Notes under the pieces: generated by a model | What the model was told of the DNA's origin: nothing | Databases searched by the model: none | What the model saw: the letters and a program-made list of their open reading frames with translations, nothing else | Program-made: the position numbers and the translations under genes | Assembly: GCF_027244095.1 (NCBI RefSeq) | Contig: NC_069657.1 | Span: forward strand, 392,750,943 to 392,814,942 | DNA from: Hemicordylus capensis | Taxonomy: Eukaryota > Chordata > Lepidosauria > Squamata > Cordylidae | DNA length: 64,000 nt | Reading direction: 5' to 3' | Shown: in pieces, positions 10,559-20,999 of the stretch | Layout: each line of letters starts with the position of its first letter | Position numbering within the stretch: the stretch's first letter is position 1

Positions 10559-13500
10559 AGAATGGTATGAGAAAATTTCTGAAATTGGATTTTTAAGAGG
10601 AGTTGTGTTTTGTTTTGTTTTAATGCTAAGGGGGAAAGTAAAATGTGTGTACGCTAAGGGCAGTTTGCACCTGCTCTTGGCAGTGTTTTTTGTGAATGTA
10701 CACACATGAATATGGTTTACCACACTCTGATGTTTTGCAACAATCAGGAATCTAGTCTCAAGTCCTAAGATCATCTATAAATAAGGTAAGAGGATTATCC
10801 ATTGTATGTTGCTCCTCCCCACCACCAGCAGATAATGTGTATAATTTAGATATCATATATGTAAAAGATTATGGCAGAACTTACCCTAAGAACTTACCAA
10901 AAGTCAAGGACAAAAAAGGCATAGAAAGCAAGTGTGTAAGTAATTTTCATTGGATATAAAAGAAAAAAAGCAACAACTTTTTAAATTGCTTAATTTTTGT
11001 TATTTGATGGATTAGGAAGCACAATAAATTTTTTGGTAGATAATGGTTGAATAGAAGTCACTGGGCAATTCAAAAAATGCTTGGTAGTAGAATAATGCAG
11101 TAGTTAAATTGAGAAATTGGGAACTGGTGGATTTGTTTTTAAAATGCAATGGAACTAACAAGGGAAGGATGGGTTTGTTCCAGTTCATCAAATATGTATT
11201 GTGGGTGGCAGGGGGCAGGAATGGATATCTGCAAAACTAAGCAACAGAATTTGGGAAGAAAGGAAAGACAGAACAATAGCATCTGCCTTCCATATTTTGG
11301 GATATAATGTAAAGGTGGAACTCACACATCTTTCCCATGAAGAGATGTAGAAGCTGTACTTCTATTGACAATACAAGTATCCCTATAATGAGATGTTCAA
11401 GTGTTCCCTTCACACAGTACCTTGGAGCAAAGATTTGCAAGTAATAATGGGCAGAATAGTTTGGAGTTTAACGATATAAGGCTATACAAATTTTAGCCAT
11501 TTAGGTCCAGCACATGGTTGAACAAACATATGCCAATGGGACTCAAGAGCACATAATTTTCTTATATCTTTTTGCTCTGTAAACTGCTTTAAGAACCTTT
11601 TTGTTGAAAAGCGGTATATAGATATTTTTTAATGGCAGCAACAATAATAAATTGTGCTGGACTGAGCCAGAACATCTAATTTTTAAAACATTCTGGGAAG
11701 GTTTTATTTCCCACAAACAAAAGTGAGCTCAGAAACCTTGGTTCCAAGTATTCAATTTAAATTCAACATTATTTTATCAATCTCCATAAAGGATCTATTA
11801 TTCCCATCCATGGACTTCTTCATCCATTTCCCCCTTGAACCATTTCTTCAAGTATTGCTTTTGATGGCATCACAAATCAAATTTTGCTAAATTCCTCTAA
11901 ATTTCCTTTTGCTCAATTCTAAAATTTGTTAAATTCTAAAATTAAGGGGAATTTAGCACAGATTTGTGCTAAATTCATCTGAAAAATGAAGCATGAAGAA
12001 TGATTATACAAAAATAGCAACCAATTTCACATTAATATAATAGAAATTCTCCTGGTATTAGTTGTTGTTGTTTTTTAAAGTGGAATCTCAGTTTAGGCAT
12101 ATTTTCTGGCAGAATATGCCTGAATAAAACCATTTTATGAATGAATTTTAATGAATTTCAAATACAATGAAAATAATTGTAACAAAGATATTCATCACAT
12201 CATTATGAAATAGAAAAAATACACATCTCTAAAGGAAGGTAATTATAATAATTACAAAAAGAGCACATCTATTTCAAATCACAATTAATCCTCCCTTCTT
12301 GAATATATATGAGACTGATCAACTTATTTTTTAAAATTAAAAGCACCTTTAAAAATTGTCTGCCTTTCAAACATATATATATATATATATTTAATATACA
12401 TTAATTGTCACAAATAGACAATTTTATATATATCTGTTACAAATAGACAAAATGTAAACACACTCCCAACCTACAACACCTATTACAATCGATTCATAAT
12501 CACACTAGACAATTCCTATATATAATTCGTATTTACTACAGTTTGTTCACCGTAAATTCTTATCCAGTCCCCTTTACTAAAAACACATTCATAATCTACA
12601 CAACTACAGGTTTCCACAACTTCTTTATGCAGTTATATCTTTTTGCTGTTTCAAGATAAGCTGTCATTGTTACTAATGCATCAGTCTCCATATCTTTTTC
12701 AAAAAATCTTTTTTCCCCCTGGGTCTCTGTTCATTTTTCCATTTCCCTGCACATACATTCTAGATACATTATTAAGATGTGTAGAATAGGCTTCAAGAAC
12801 ATTTCAGCTACTTTCTGCCAGCCTCTTCAACTATTTTGACAGCAACAGCGGCAATTTCTATTTCCAGAATTTGGCAAGGATTATGACTGCTGCTGCTAGT
12901 GATTGCTGGTTTGTTGATGGTTTTCAACATGCCTCATGCTTTTCAAAGATGGGTTCGTTTAAGTAGCTTAATAAAATTACAAATGCCTCAAATTTCAGCT
13001 TACACCTGGTTACTCAATGAAGAATGTCTAGCCATATTTTGTGAGATCTAACAGGCACAGAGATAATTCCAGTCAATGATTTGGTAGGATAACAGGTCTG
13101 CTTCATGCATTAATATTCTCTCAGTGACTCAGTCTCATCTGAATCTGTGAACTGATTTCATTGAAAAGCATTGTACCTGAGGTTATGTGATGCAATATGA
13201 AATCTTAGTCGGTGGTATTTGATCTATGATGGCCAGTTCATACATGCAAATCACCACTTCATGGTGCAGTCACTGAGTGAATAACATACATGTTTGAACT
13301 AAACATATGGCTGATAAATCTATTCTTAAATGTCATAAGCATCTACGAATAAAATGCAAAAATCCATAGCCTTTTGTCAGTGATACTAGCCTGTCAGTTC
13401 AACTTTTTCCCCTTCCTTCTTAGTCTTCCTTTATGTATTAATGTTGTGTCTCTAACTTTAGCTTTCTGTTGTTTAAATCAGTCATTTCCTTTTTATATAT

Positions 13501-14471
13501 CTGATCCAGCTATGGAAAGTTAATACTGTATGCATATTCATGCAGAAGCCTCTGAGCATATTTTTAGAACCTGAAATATTATAAAACAAATCAATCCCGT
13601 TTGTCAGATTTTCACCCGCATCTTGATTTGTTCAAGATTTAGTGTATTAAAGAACAACAACAAAAAAAAAATGCAAAGCAGAAGTGAAAACAGAAAGTCA
13701 GTGCAGTGCCTCAGAGATGAGAGGAAGAGAAGAAACATTCCAGCATTTCCCCATGTCTAAAATTAATATTTTTCTTTTTCTAGAACACATACATCTCATT
13801 ATCATTTAAGTAAGTCTGTGGAAAGCAAGGTTTCTGAATACTCATTCTACATTTAATGCTGTTATGTATATTAATATGAAGTTCTTTGTCTCTTTTACAA
13901 AAAAATTCTGCCAGTAACTGGGGCTTACACAAAATCTCAGCCAGTTCTTTGTACAGCCAGTTCATCACCCATTGAAGTGGCCCCCTTCTGCGGCCTCCCG
14001 CCTTTCTCATTGTACATTCATCATTCCCAGAACTGCTTCTGTGCAAATTACTGAGAATGCAGCCTCTAAGGCCAACTACTTCTCTCTGACTTTTGAGCAT
14101 TGTAAAAAACAAATACAAACCTACAGGGAAAGTATCTATCTATCTATCTATCTAGCAACACAGACATATTTCAAAAGTCAAAGCAAGGCAATATTTTTCT
14201 TATCACTAAATCATTCTGACCACAACCCTTACTATTTTAAATGACCCTTGAAGACCCACTTACTGATAAACTTACTGTTTAACTTAGCTGCTGTCTACTT
14301 TTATTATTTTGTTATCTACTGTATTTTATTATTTTACCTAATTGTGTTTGCTGCATTGTGAGTTCCTAAAAGGTGGGGTATACTTTTTAAAAACAATCCA
14401 ATTTTCAAACTCATAGAATAGTCAACAAGAATTCTCCAGAACTCTTCTTCAGCCTAGATGTTAAGCAAAAC
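10559..14471. other. Unassigned AT-rich stretch, no gene seen
   Basis: Nearly 4 kb of AT-rich DNA. It contains an L2/CR1-type tail near 11578-11640 ('gctctgtaaactgctttaag', 'aaaagcggtatatag'), a (TA)n run at about 12372-12390, and (ATCT)n near 14133-14152. The 12.4-12.9 kb part vaguely resembles the AT-rich 3' end of an L1 in reverse, but I cannot support that. No host exon recognised. Confidence 0.5.
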
Positions 14472-14681
14472 CAGGGCTGGCTCCAGGTTTCAGAGGACTC
14501 CAGTAAACTGCCCTTCATGGGCCTTCTCCTAGCTGGGTAGGCCCTGAGAGATTCACTCTGCCACCACAACATGACAGCTATGGGCACAGAGGAAACTTTA
14601 GAGGTTCCTGTAGTGGGCCCTTCTGGTCACCCTGGATCTTCAGCAGTTGCTCAATGATGCCAACTCATGATGCTGGCCCTG
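14472..14681. mobile_element. Short non-autonomous hAT element
   Basis: The left end is CAGGGCTGGCTCCAGG and the right end is GATGCTGGCCCTG. These are imperfect inverted repeats with CAGGG/CCCTG termini. Flanking 8-mers 'agcaaaac' (14464-14471) and 'agcagaac' (14682-14689) agree at 7 of 8 positions, as expected for an aged hAT target duplication. There is no coding capacity in 210 bp. Confidence 0.75.
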
Positions 14682-14718
14682 AGCAGAACAAAAAGGAAGA
14701 GAAGACAAATTTGTAATA

Positions 14719-15242
14719 ACTAGCAGACCTGGCACAGAACGTCTGAGCCCTCTTCCCCCAGGCGTCTGATGCCCACCTGGCCTGCTCCCCCCACCCTGGT
14801 TTCTGGCCAACTTTCAAGCCGGCCCGTTCCTTCCCCTTCTGCCGCTGCCTCCTCACCCTAGCGGCCGGGCCCGCTGCTGTCTCTTCGCTGCTGCTGCCTC
14901 CCCACCGCAGCTGGCCGGCCCAGCCACCGCCACCTCCCTGCCGCGGCCAGGCTCGCCACCTCCCTGCCGCAGCCGGGCCCGCCGCCATCTCCCTGCCACA
15001 GCCAGGCCCGCCGCCGCCATCTCCCCGCTGCGGCTGGACCTGCCACTGTCTCCCCGCCGCAGCCACCTCCCCAACTTGGCCGGGCCCGTCGCCACCTTGC
15101 CTGCTGCTCCTTGCTGCCATGAGTCCGGCGAATAGCAGCCAACCAGTGCCCAGCCGATCAGGTGCCTCCCTTGTTGGCACGCATAGCCTTGCCACATCCC
15201 TATGCATCGCTGGTGGCTGGCTAAGAGAATTAAGTATAAAGA
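14719..15242 (-). mobile_element. Helitron-like non-autonomous element with GC-rich repeats
   Basis: On the minus strand it starts with TC (TCTTTATACTTAATTCTC), preceded by host A. It ends in a hairpin (GGCTCAGA, loop CGT, TCTGTGCC), 7 nt, then CTAGT, followed by host T. An A|T target, a TC start and a CTRRT end after a hairpin fit Helitrons. The interior (about 14.87-15.09 kb) is a CpG-rich run of degenerate repeats of roughly 26-32 bp containing 'ctccctgccgcagccgggcc'. Long frames across it are compositional artefacts. Confidence 0.65.
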
Positions 15243-15386
15243 TAGTTTCCACAACTATACCTTTTATATTTTAAAATATCTTTCCCATTCCTTCAATACA
15301 GTATAGAATTTAGTTTGCTTAGTATCATTAAAGTCTTCCAGTTGGGTGGAGTGGGAAATAGAGGAACAATTCATATATACAGCTAC

Positions 15387-15871
15387 TGTCAAGGTCTGGC
15401 CAGCTGCTAGGAAGTTCACGAAGCAAGCGGAGCTGCTGAAATCGGATATGGCTTGGCTGAACGCTGTCGACAAGGAATGTTGACAAACGTTGATTCTCAG
15501 CAATGAGTAGGAGGCTGGAGATGTGATTTATAGAGCAAGCCGAGAGCTCCCAGCTGGTAGGAATTCAAGGCTTGTCAGCCCTCAGCAACAGGCGTTTGCT
15601 CCTGCTAACAGCCTCTAATTGCGTCCTACGTCTCGTGATCCTGCGCTGTTGTGGAGTCAGTGGTGTTTCATTGCATAGCTCTCCTTCGGATTGGTCCCTC
15701 ATGCTTTCTGCTGACTCAGGTTGCTGTGCCTGCTCTAAATCATTTGTTGGATCTACCACAGCTGTTTCATGAATGCTGACAGCCGGGCTCTGCCCCTCAG
15801 ACACTCCTGAATCGGCAGGAAAGTTGACAGCTTCCCCTTCCTCCTCGCTGTCGGAGATCAAGGGCATGACA
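15387..15871 (-). mobile_element. Solo LTR, probably Ty3/gypsy-like
   Basis: On the minus strand the 485-bp unit begins TGTCATGCCC and ends CCTTGACA, giving TG...CA termini. It is flanked by 5-bp direct repeats 'gctac' at 15382-15386 and 15872-15876. A TATA-like 'ctataaatc' lies in its downstream half. The upstream half holds an open frame of about 95 codons rich in Glu, Ser and Arg, as some reptile LTRs do. No internal region is present, so it is a fossil left by LTR-LTR recombination. The family assignment is inferred. Confidence 0.7.
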
Positions 15872-15931
15872 GCTACCATCACTACCATCAACAGATTCAC
15901 AATAGTGTTTTATAGCTGCTGCCCTCATACA

Positions 15932-16176
15932 TGAGTCACCTTAATTGGTGCAGTGGGGAAATGCTTGACTAACAAGCAGAAGGTTGCCGGTTCGAATCCC
16001 CACTGCTACTATATTGGGCAGCAGTGAAATAGGAAGATGCTGAAAGGCCATCATCTCATACTGTGTGGGAGGAGGCAATGGTAAACCCCTCCTGTATTCT
16101 ACCAAAAGAAAACTACAGGGCTCTGTGGCTGCCAGGAGTCGAAATCGACTTGATGGCATGCTTTACCTTTCACTTA
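15932..16176 (+). mobile_element. Sauria SINE, full length
   Basis: Box A-like 'ggtgcagtggggaaatgctt' and box B 'ggttcgaatcc' form the tRNA head. The body has 'gaagatgctgaaaggccatc' and 'ggaggcaatggtaaaccc'. The 3' end 'ggagtcgaaatcgacttgat' with TTTACCTTT resembles Bov-B. Direct repeats 'ccctcataca' at 15922-15931 and 16177-16186 are its target duplication. This is the best-preserved copy in the window. Confidence 0.9.
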
Positions 16177-16644
16177 CCCTCATACACACAAAGAAATCTT
16201 ATGTAGATTTAACTAAAGGTTTATTCAAGAAAACCTCCATTTTCTCCTTCCCCTCCCTTTTCTTTTCTGACTCCTCTCCCCACTCTCTACAGGATCCCCA
16301 CTGGGGCAAACATCCAGACAACTAAATACAAAAGATTACTGGATAGAACACAACAAATAGCAAGTGGAAGAAAAGGGCAAAAGGAGAGAAGAGATTAAAC
16401 CCTCAGTTTAAAAGCAAGGGTGGAGAGGGAAGCAGTAGACCTACAGTGCTCTGAGTCATGCTATTGCCTGATGCATATTGCTGCAGCAGGAATGGTGGTT
16501 AATGCTTTTCCTACAATTAAAATGAAATTGAACATATATTGACATCATTCACACAATCAAAAACTGTGTTTTATCCAGGTTTGGGAGCTGTGTGTGCTCA
16601 CAATTTTCAGTTGTGTGAAAGCAAGGTGTTAAGAGGAAAACCTG
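16177..16644. other. Unassigned stretch, no gene seen
   Basis: Mixed DNA with a pyrimidine-rich part near 16240-16290. No gene or classified repeat recognised. Confidence 0.5.
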
Positions 16645-16975
16645 GGTAGAAGTGATTGTTTGGAAGTAAGGTAGGCATGGACCTAAAGGCCTTTGGAGGC
16701 ACACACATACACCCCCGCTGCAAGTTAAGCAAGCATCATTCCCCCCACACACACACCCCATGACACACACAGTATTTTTAACATATGGGTTTTTGAGGGC
16801 ACAAACCACAACTGAACTCACAATAACATTATTATTACATAATGTAATAATGTAAAATAAGTATATTTATGCAAATATGCATTCGCAGAAACATTTCAAC
16901 AAGCAACTTCACATATTCCCATCCCGTGTATTTCTTTACCCACTCTCCCCCTGTCTCTAAAGGATCCCATGAGGC
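16645..16975 (-). repeat. Fragment related to the hAT at 22.7-23.2 kb
   Basis: In reverse this matches 22.86-23.17 kb: 'ggcctttaggtcca', a GT-rich part, 'tgtggtttgtgccctcaaaaac', 'cgaatgcatatttgcataaa' and the purine-rich 'ggggagagtgggtaaag'. Termini and target duplication were not found, so it is listed as a fragment. A small palindrome 'attacataatgtaat' sits near 16834-16848. Confidence 0.5.
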
Positions 16976-17580
16976 TATTCCCACGATCCCTGGAAAGCAG
17001 GCTAAGGGAGCTTAGCCCACTTTCCAGGGATCGTGGGAACCATTGGGCTCACAGGCGAGCCCGGTGCTCCCAAGGTGGCTAGCCCGCCTAGTTCCCCCTC
17101 CCCTTAAATGAGGTTAATGGAGCGAACACTCTGTTAACCTCATTCCTTAGCTTTTGTGTCGCCACAGCACATGGCAATACACGAGTTGACCCTCCGACCG
17201 GGAGGCTGCAAGCAGCCTCCTGGGCTCGGGGGCATCCTGGAACTTCCGGGGGCTGCATGGCCCCCAATCCTTGCAGCCCCTGCCGACTCCATGATGAAGA
17301 TGGCAGTTGTGTGGGTGGCCGATCTGGATGCCCAGAGCTGCCTTTTGATTGTCTACAGCAGTGTTTCTCAACGTGTGGGTCCCCAGATGTAATTGGACTT
17401 CAACTCCCATAATTCCCAACCAAAGGCCACTGGGGCTGGGGATTATGGGAGTTGAAGTCCAATAACATCTGGGGACCCACACGTTGAGAAACACTGGTCT
17501 ACAGGGAGAGCGGGCTAAGCCTGCTCTCCCCGCAGACCTGGAAGAAGCTCTTCTCACCGATTGTGAGAAGAACTTCAATA
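16976..17580. repeat. Hairpin-rich unclassified repeat, interrupted by a hAT MITE
   Basis: It shows a strong hairpin at about 16980-17038 (arms 'cccacgatccctggaaag' and 'ctttccagggatcgtggg'). Smaller ones are 'gagagcgggctaagcctgctctc' and 'cttctcaccgattgtgagaag' after 17505. GC content is high. The segment is cut by the MITE at 17359-17496. I cannot name the family. Confidence 0.45.
17359..17496. mobile_element. Palindromic hAT MITE
   Basis: An almost perfect palindrome runs from CAGTGTTTCTCAACG to CGTTGAGAAACACTG. Its arms contain 'ggacttcaactcccataatt' in both orientations. Perfect 8-bp target duplications 'gtctacag' lie at 17351-17358 and 17497-17504. It is non-coding. Confidence 0.92.
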
Positions 17581-17859
17581 TTTCAGCAACTGAATCTGCA
17601 AGAATGTAAAGATGTAAAAACCAAGGTAATCTTAGTGGGGGAAGACTTTGAGATTTTTGTTGATTTTTAACGCAACTTGGGGGCTGGGTGAGAAAGAGGG
17701 CCATTCAGAAAAGCAGGTAAGAAGTTGGAGGTGCTTTGCTTTTCTCTTGCAATAAATGTGACTGAACAAAAGGTTGTTTTTTAAGATTATTGCTTCACTA
17801 CATGTTTGAGTCCCAGTTTTTAAAAATCCAGGCAGACATTTTATGTATTTAAAAGATTT

Positions 17860-17905
17860 ATGTGCCACCATTCTTCATAAATGAACTCATGACGGCTTAC
17901 AACAA
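17860..17905 (-). repeat. L2/CR1-type tail fragment
   Basis: In reverse, the segment with 'ttcataaatgaactcatgac' and 'ggcttacaacaaaa' resembles the 3' end of L2/CR1-type retroposons. It is too short to assign. Confidence 0.4.
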
Positions 17906-17998
17906 AATTCATTTTCAAAAAGAGAGTAAAACACAGAGCAGACTTGTCACATTACTGCTAACATTTGTAGGAAATGAAGTACGCTAATAGGTCTAGAC

Positions 17999-18641
17999 CA
18001 GGGCTGCTCAACTTTGGCCCTCCAGATGATTTCAGGGGTGGATTCATCTTTTTGTCACTTGTACGCAAAAGAGATTTGCCAACCCAGCTTAGGAACTTGG
18101 GTGGAGTCGGGGCAAGTTAAATCTTTTTATAAAACTTTTTCCAACCACGGCTGTGCAGCGGAGATGGTAGCAAAGAAGGGGGGGGGGTGGCCAGTGGGGT
18201 GTGGGCACTCGCGGAGGTGAGGGGCGACCGAGTTGGGGAGGCAGAATGCACAGAGAGCCCTGAAATGGCCTGAAAACTGCCAGACCTGTCATTTGAGCGG
18301 CAGGTGGGTTCAGGGAAAGAGCTCTTGCTGCTGCCTCTGCCTCCCCCACCTCGGTCTCCCATCACCTCCAGGAGTGCCCACACCCTGCTGGCCACCCCCA
18401 TCCCCTCTGCGCAGTGGCAGTTGGAAAACGTTTTTAAAAAAGATTTAATTTGCCCCCAACCCCCCAAATTTGCTGCCTCATAATTTTCCATCGTAGGGCA
18501 AGTAACTATCTTGCCTACGCATTAATCCGCCCCTGGATGGTTTTGGACTACAACTCCCATAATCCCCAGCCACAGCAATAGCTAGGTATTATGGGCACTG
18601 TAGGCCAACATCTGCAGGAGGGCTGAAGTTGAGCAGCCCTG
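17999..18641. mobile_element. hAT MITE hosting a second hAT insertion
   Basis: Outer ends are CAGGGCTGCTCAACTT and AAGTTGAGCAGCCCTG, a perfect inverted pair. Perfect 8-bp duplications 'gtctagac' lie at 17991-17998 and 18642-18649. Without the inner insertion (18033-18535) the element is about 130 bp. It carries the same 'ggactacaactcccataatc' core as its relatives. Confidence 0.92.
18033..18535. mobile_element. hAT element nested inside a MITE
   Basis: Ends are CAGGGGTGGATTCAT and ATTAATCCGCCCCTG, an imperfect inverted pair. The duplicated 8-mers are 'gatgattt' (18025-18032) and 'gatggttt' (18536-18543), a 7/8 match. The flanks rejoin exactly in the outer MITE. The interior holds a near-palindromic pair of blocks ('cttggtggagtcggggcaag'-like sequence and its reverse near 18.4 kb) but no transposase. 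Confidence 0.88.
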
Positions 18642-18711
18642 GTCTAGACAATGGGGATCAGAAGATCTCCAACAATCTTTACAGTTAGAACCATCTGGTA
18701 TTATCCTAAGA

Positions 18712-18843
18712 CAGAGCTACACAACTTCAGCCCTCCAGCTGTTTTTGGACTACAACTACCATAATCCCCAGTCACAGTGGCTAATAGGGATTATGGGAGT
18801 TGTAGTCCAACATCTGCAGGAGGACCTAAGTTGTGCAGCTTTG
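18712..18843. mobile_element. Palindromic hAT MITE
   Basis: Ends are CAGAGCTACACAACTT and AAGTTGTGCAGCTTTG, with target duplications 'tcctaaga' and 'tcctgaga' (7/8). The core 'ggactacaactaccataatc' and its inverted mate place it in the same family as 17359 and 17999. Confidence 0.88.
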
Positions 18844-18851
18844 TCCTGAGA

Positions 18852-19724
18852 AATGGCTATACAGAGCTATGGACTCGTATTTTCCAAGTCCAATCCAGTA
18901 CTCTACTGTTCATTTTAAAATTTATTTTTCTGCATTTATTTAAATTATTTACTAAGAGATTGTTGGTACAATGGATCACAACTACTGGCAACCCTCCTTT
19001 CCACTCTTTAAATTTCTAAGTTTTATCTCCCTGCATGCCTGTTTTGGATGATGATCCACTATACATGTCTGCCATGCATGATACCTTTTAGTAGAGATTA
19101 GTTCAATGACTCTGTCAGCTAACACTGTGTGTTTATGTGTGTGTGCTTCAAATATCCCCATCAGTTTTCACAAGGTAAATATATATGACTTATTTTGGAG
19201 TCATTTTGTTGCAATCAAATTAATTCAGCAAATAATATTTCCTTATATAATCCATCCCATTTGCTTTGCTACAGCTTAAAGCAGTTCTTAGGCTTTCTTT
19301 ATTATTTAGTTTCTCTAGTTGATAACAGTCCCTCTCTGGAGGATTTTAAGAAGTCAGAAATGAGGCTGGATGCTTGAATTTAAAGCTCTACACTAAGCAT
19401 AAATGCTTCAGTCAAGAGAAGGGGAGACAGAAAGAGGTAGAGTGGGGGCGGGGCGGAGAGAAAGAGAGAGGATTTTTCTGTCACATCCCCTTCCTTTTAA
19501 AGGCTCTTCAAAATGTGCTGGTGTTGTACATGTGTATAATGAAAGCATATATCAACCATTAAGAGCTCCTGAGACTAAAAATATTTCAAAGTCTATTGGG
19601 AAAGGGACATTTACAAATATACAAAGGGACATTTCTGCTTGTTCTTGTAAGCTTATTAATAATTAATAAAACCAGGGTAATATGTCTGATGTGTTAAATA
19701 AATATATTTAAATCTCCTTTATTG
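18852..19724. other. Unassigned stretch, no gene seen
   Basis: AT-rich DNA with a purine-rich run near 19420-19475. No supported gene or classified repeat. Confidence 0.5.
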
Positions 19725-19860
19725 GGTTTATTTATTTATCTGTCACATCTTTATACCTCCCAGTCTAATAACTCTGGGTGGTTTACAGCCAATACAAATA
19801 AAATAAAATCAATCAAAATAATTACAAGTTAAAGCTAAAACAATTTAAAAATCACTGAAG
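19725..19860 (-). repeat. L2-type 3' end fragment
   Basis: In reverse it reads 'ggctgtaaaccacccagagt' and ends in A/T-rich 'aataaata' sequence, the general form of L2 LINE and L2-tailed SINE 3' ends. The upstream part is AT-rich and uninformative. Confidence 0.5.
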
Positions 19861-20309
19861 GCCAGATTTTAAAGAAGTGTTTTAAACAACCCTCTTAAAG
19901 GTTATTAGTGTTGTTAAGCCCCAGATTTCTATGCCACAGAATGACTTTGACAAGTTGTTAGCAATTTTAACATCTGGAATGAACAATTTTCCATGGCATG
20001 AGAACAGTACCAGGTCCAAAAGGAGGGGGAAAGTAACATATCTGTGTCAGCATACAACTGTATGTCTGCATGAGGAATGTCCTTTGCTCCCAATTCATCT
20101 TTTGGTGTATAACCAGAGAGACCCGGTGATTTTATACATATGCTACTCAACTGCCTGTGTGCAAAAGCTTGTTGAGATTTGTGCAGGCATTAATGATTGG
20201 TACATTATTGCTAGCTAGAACAATGGCAGATCCTCAGACCATGACAAGCCTTTGTGCTCATGCAGCTCCTTAGAATATGAGATAAACCAGTTTGGCACCC
20301 TTTCTCACA

Positions 20310-20605
20310 GGAGGGAAACCTGGGTGTTTTTCACACAGGGCTTTTAGTTTGCATCTCCTCTGGAATGCAGGGTGTGCATTCACATATCGACCAGATTTAC
20401 CCCCAAAGTCCCTGCGAGCTATCGGGGAGCACTTCACATATGAGTAGGGTTTTTCATTGCATGTTAGAGTGTCACCCGATTTATATCCAGGGTAAAAAAA
20501 TATCCACTTTTTGTGTTGGTCTTTTTGAGCGACTTTGAACTCGCAGTAAAGCCTCGCAGTAAACCTGCAGTAAAGCCTGCTGTCTGAAAAACTCCCTGGT
20601 ACCTG
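20310..20605 (+). repeat. Unclassified repeat with terminal inverted repeats, probable MITE
   Basis: The left end 'gtgtttttcacacag' and the reverse of the right end 'gagtttttcagacag' match at 13 of 15 positions. Inside are 'tttgcatctcctctggaatg', 'agctatcggggagcacttca' and 'cccgatttatatccag'. Other copies lie at 21358-21500 (partial) and 53476-53990 (split by an insertion). The flanking 'cctgg' on both sides might be a target duplication, but this is uncertain. Confidence 0.55.
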
Positions 20606-20617
20606 CAGCACACCACT

Positions 20618-20853
20618 AAAGGTAAAGTGTGCCATCAAGTTGATTTCGACTCCTGGTGCCCACAGAGCCCTGTGGTGTTCTTTGGTAGAATACAGGATGG
20701 GTTTACCTTTGCCTCCTCCCATGCAGTCTGAGATGATGCCTTTCAGCATCTTCCTATATTGCTGCTGCCCGATATGTTACCTGCGGGGATTCAAACTGGC
20801 AACCTTCTGCTTGTTAGTCAAGCATTTCCCCGCAGCACCACTTAAGGTGCTTC
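20618..20853 (-). mobile_element. Sauria SINE
   Basis: The minus-strand copy begins with 'gaagcaccttaagtggtgct', has box B-like 'ggttgccagtttgaatccc' and contains 'gaagatgctgaaaggcatca'. It ends 'gagtcgaaatcaacttgatg' with TTTACCTTT. It lies immediately after the MITE-like repeat at 20310. Confidence 0.85.
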
Positions 20854-20999
20854 ACTACACCACTAGCCTCCTCATAATCCATCAATGCTGCCTAGCACAC
20901 AAGAACGATATACAGTGAGCTCCTGTTGTTTCTGTTTATCAGACACAGTTCCTAGGATTTTCTGGAATCTGTCTCTGGAGAATCATTGGTTGTTGCAAG

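Noticed and set aside
12380-12900. Old L1 3' end in reverse
   Set aside because: AT-rich composition and vague resemblance only. No coding motif, tail or target duplication supports it.
14665-15252. 195-codon minus-strand open frame rich in Gly, Ala, Arg
   Set aside because: It covers the GC-rich interior of a Helitron-like element, overlaps other long frames on the same strand, and has no domain.
15565-15900. 111-codon frame with Glu/Arg-rich sequence as a host gene
   Set aside because: Almost all of it lies inside a solo LTR with clear ends and a 5-bp target duplication.
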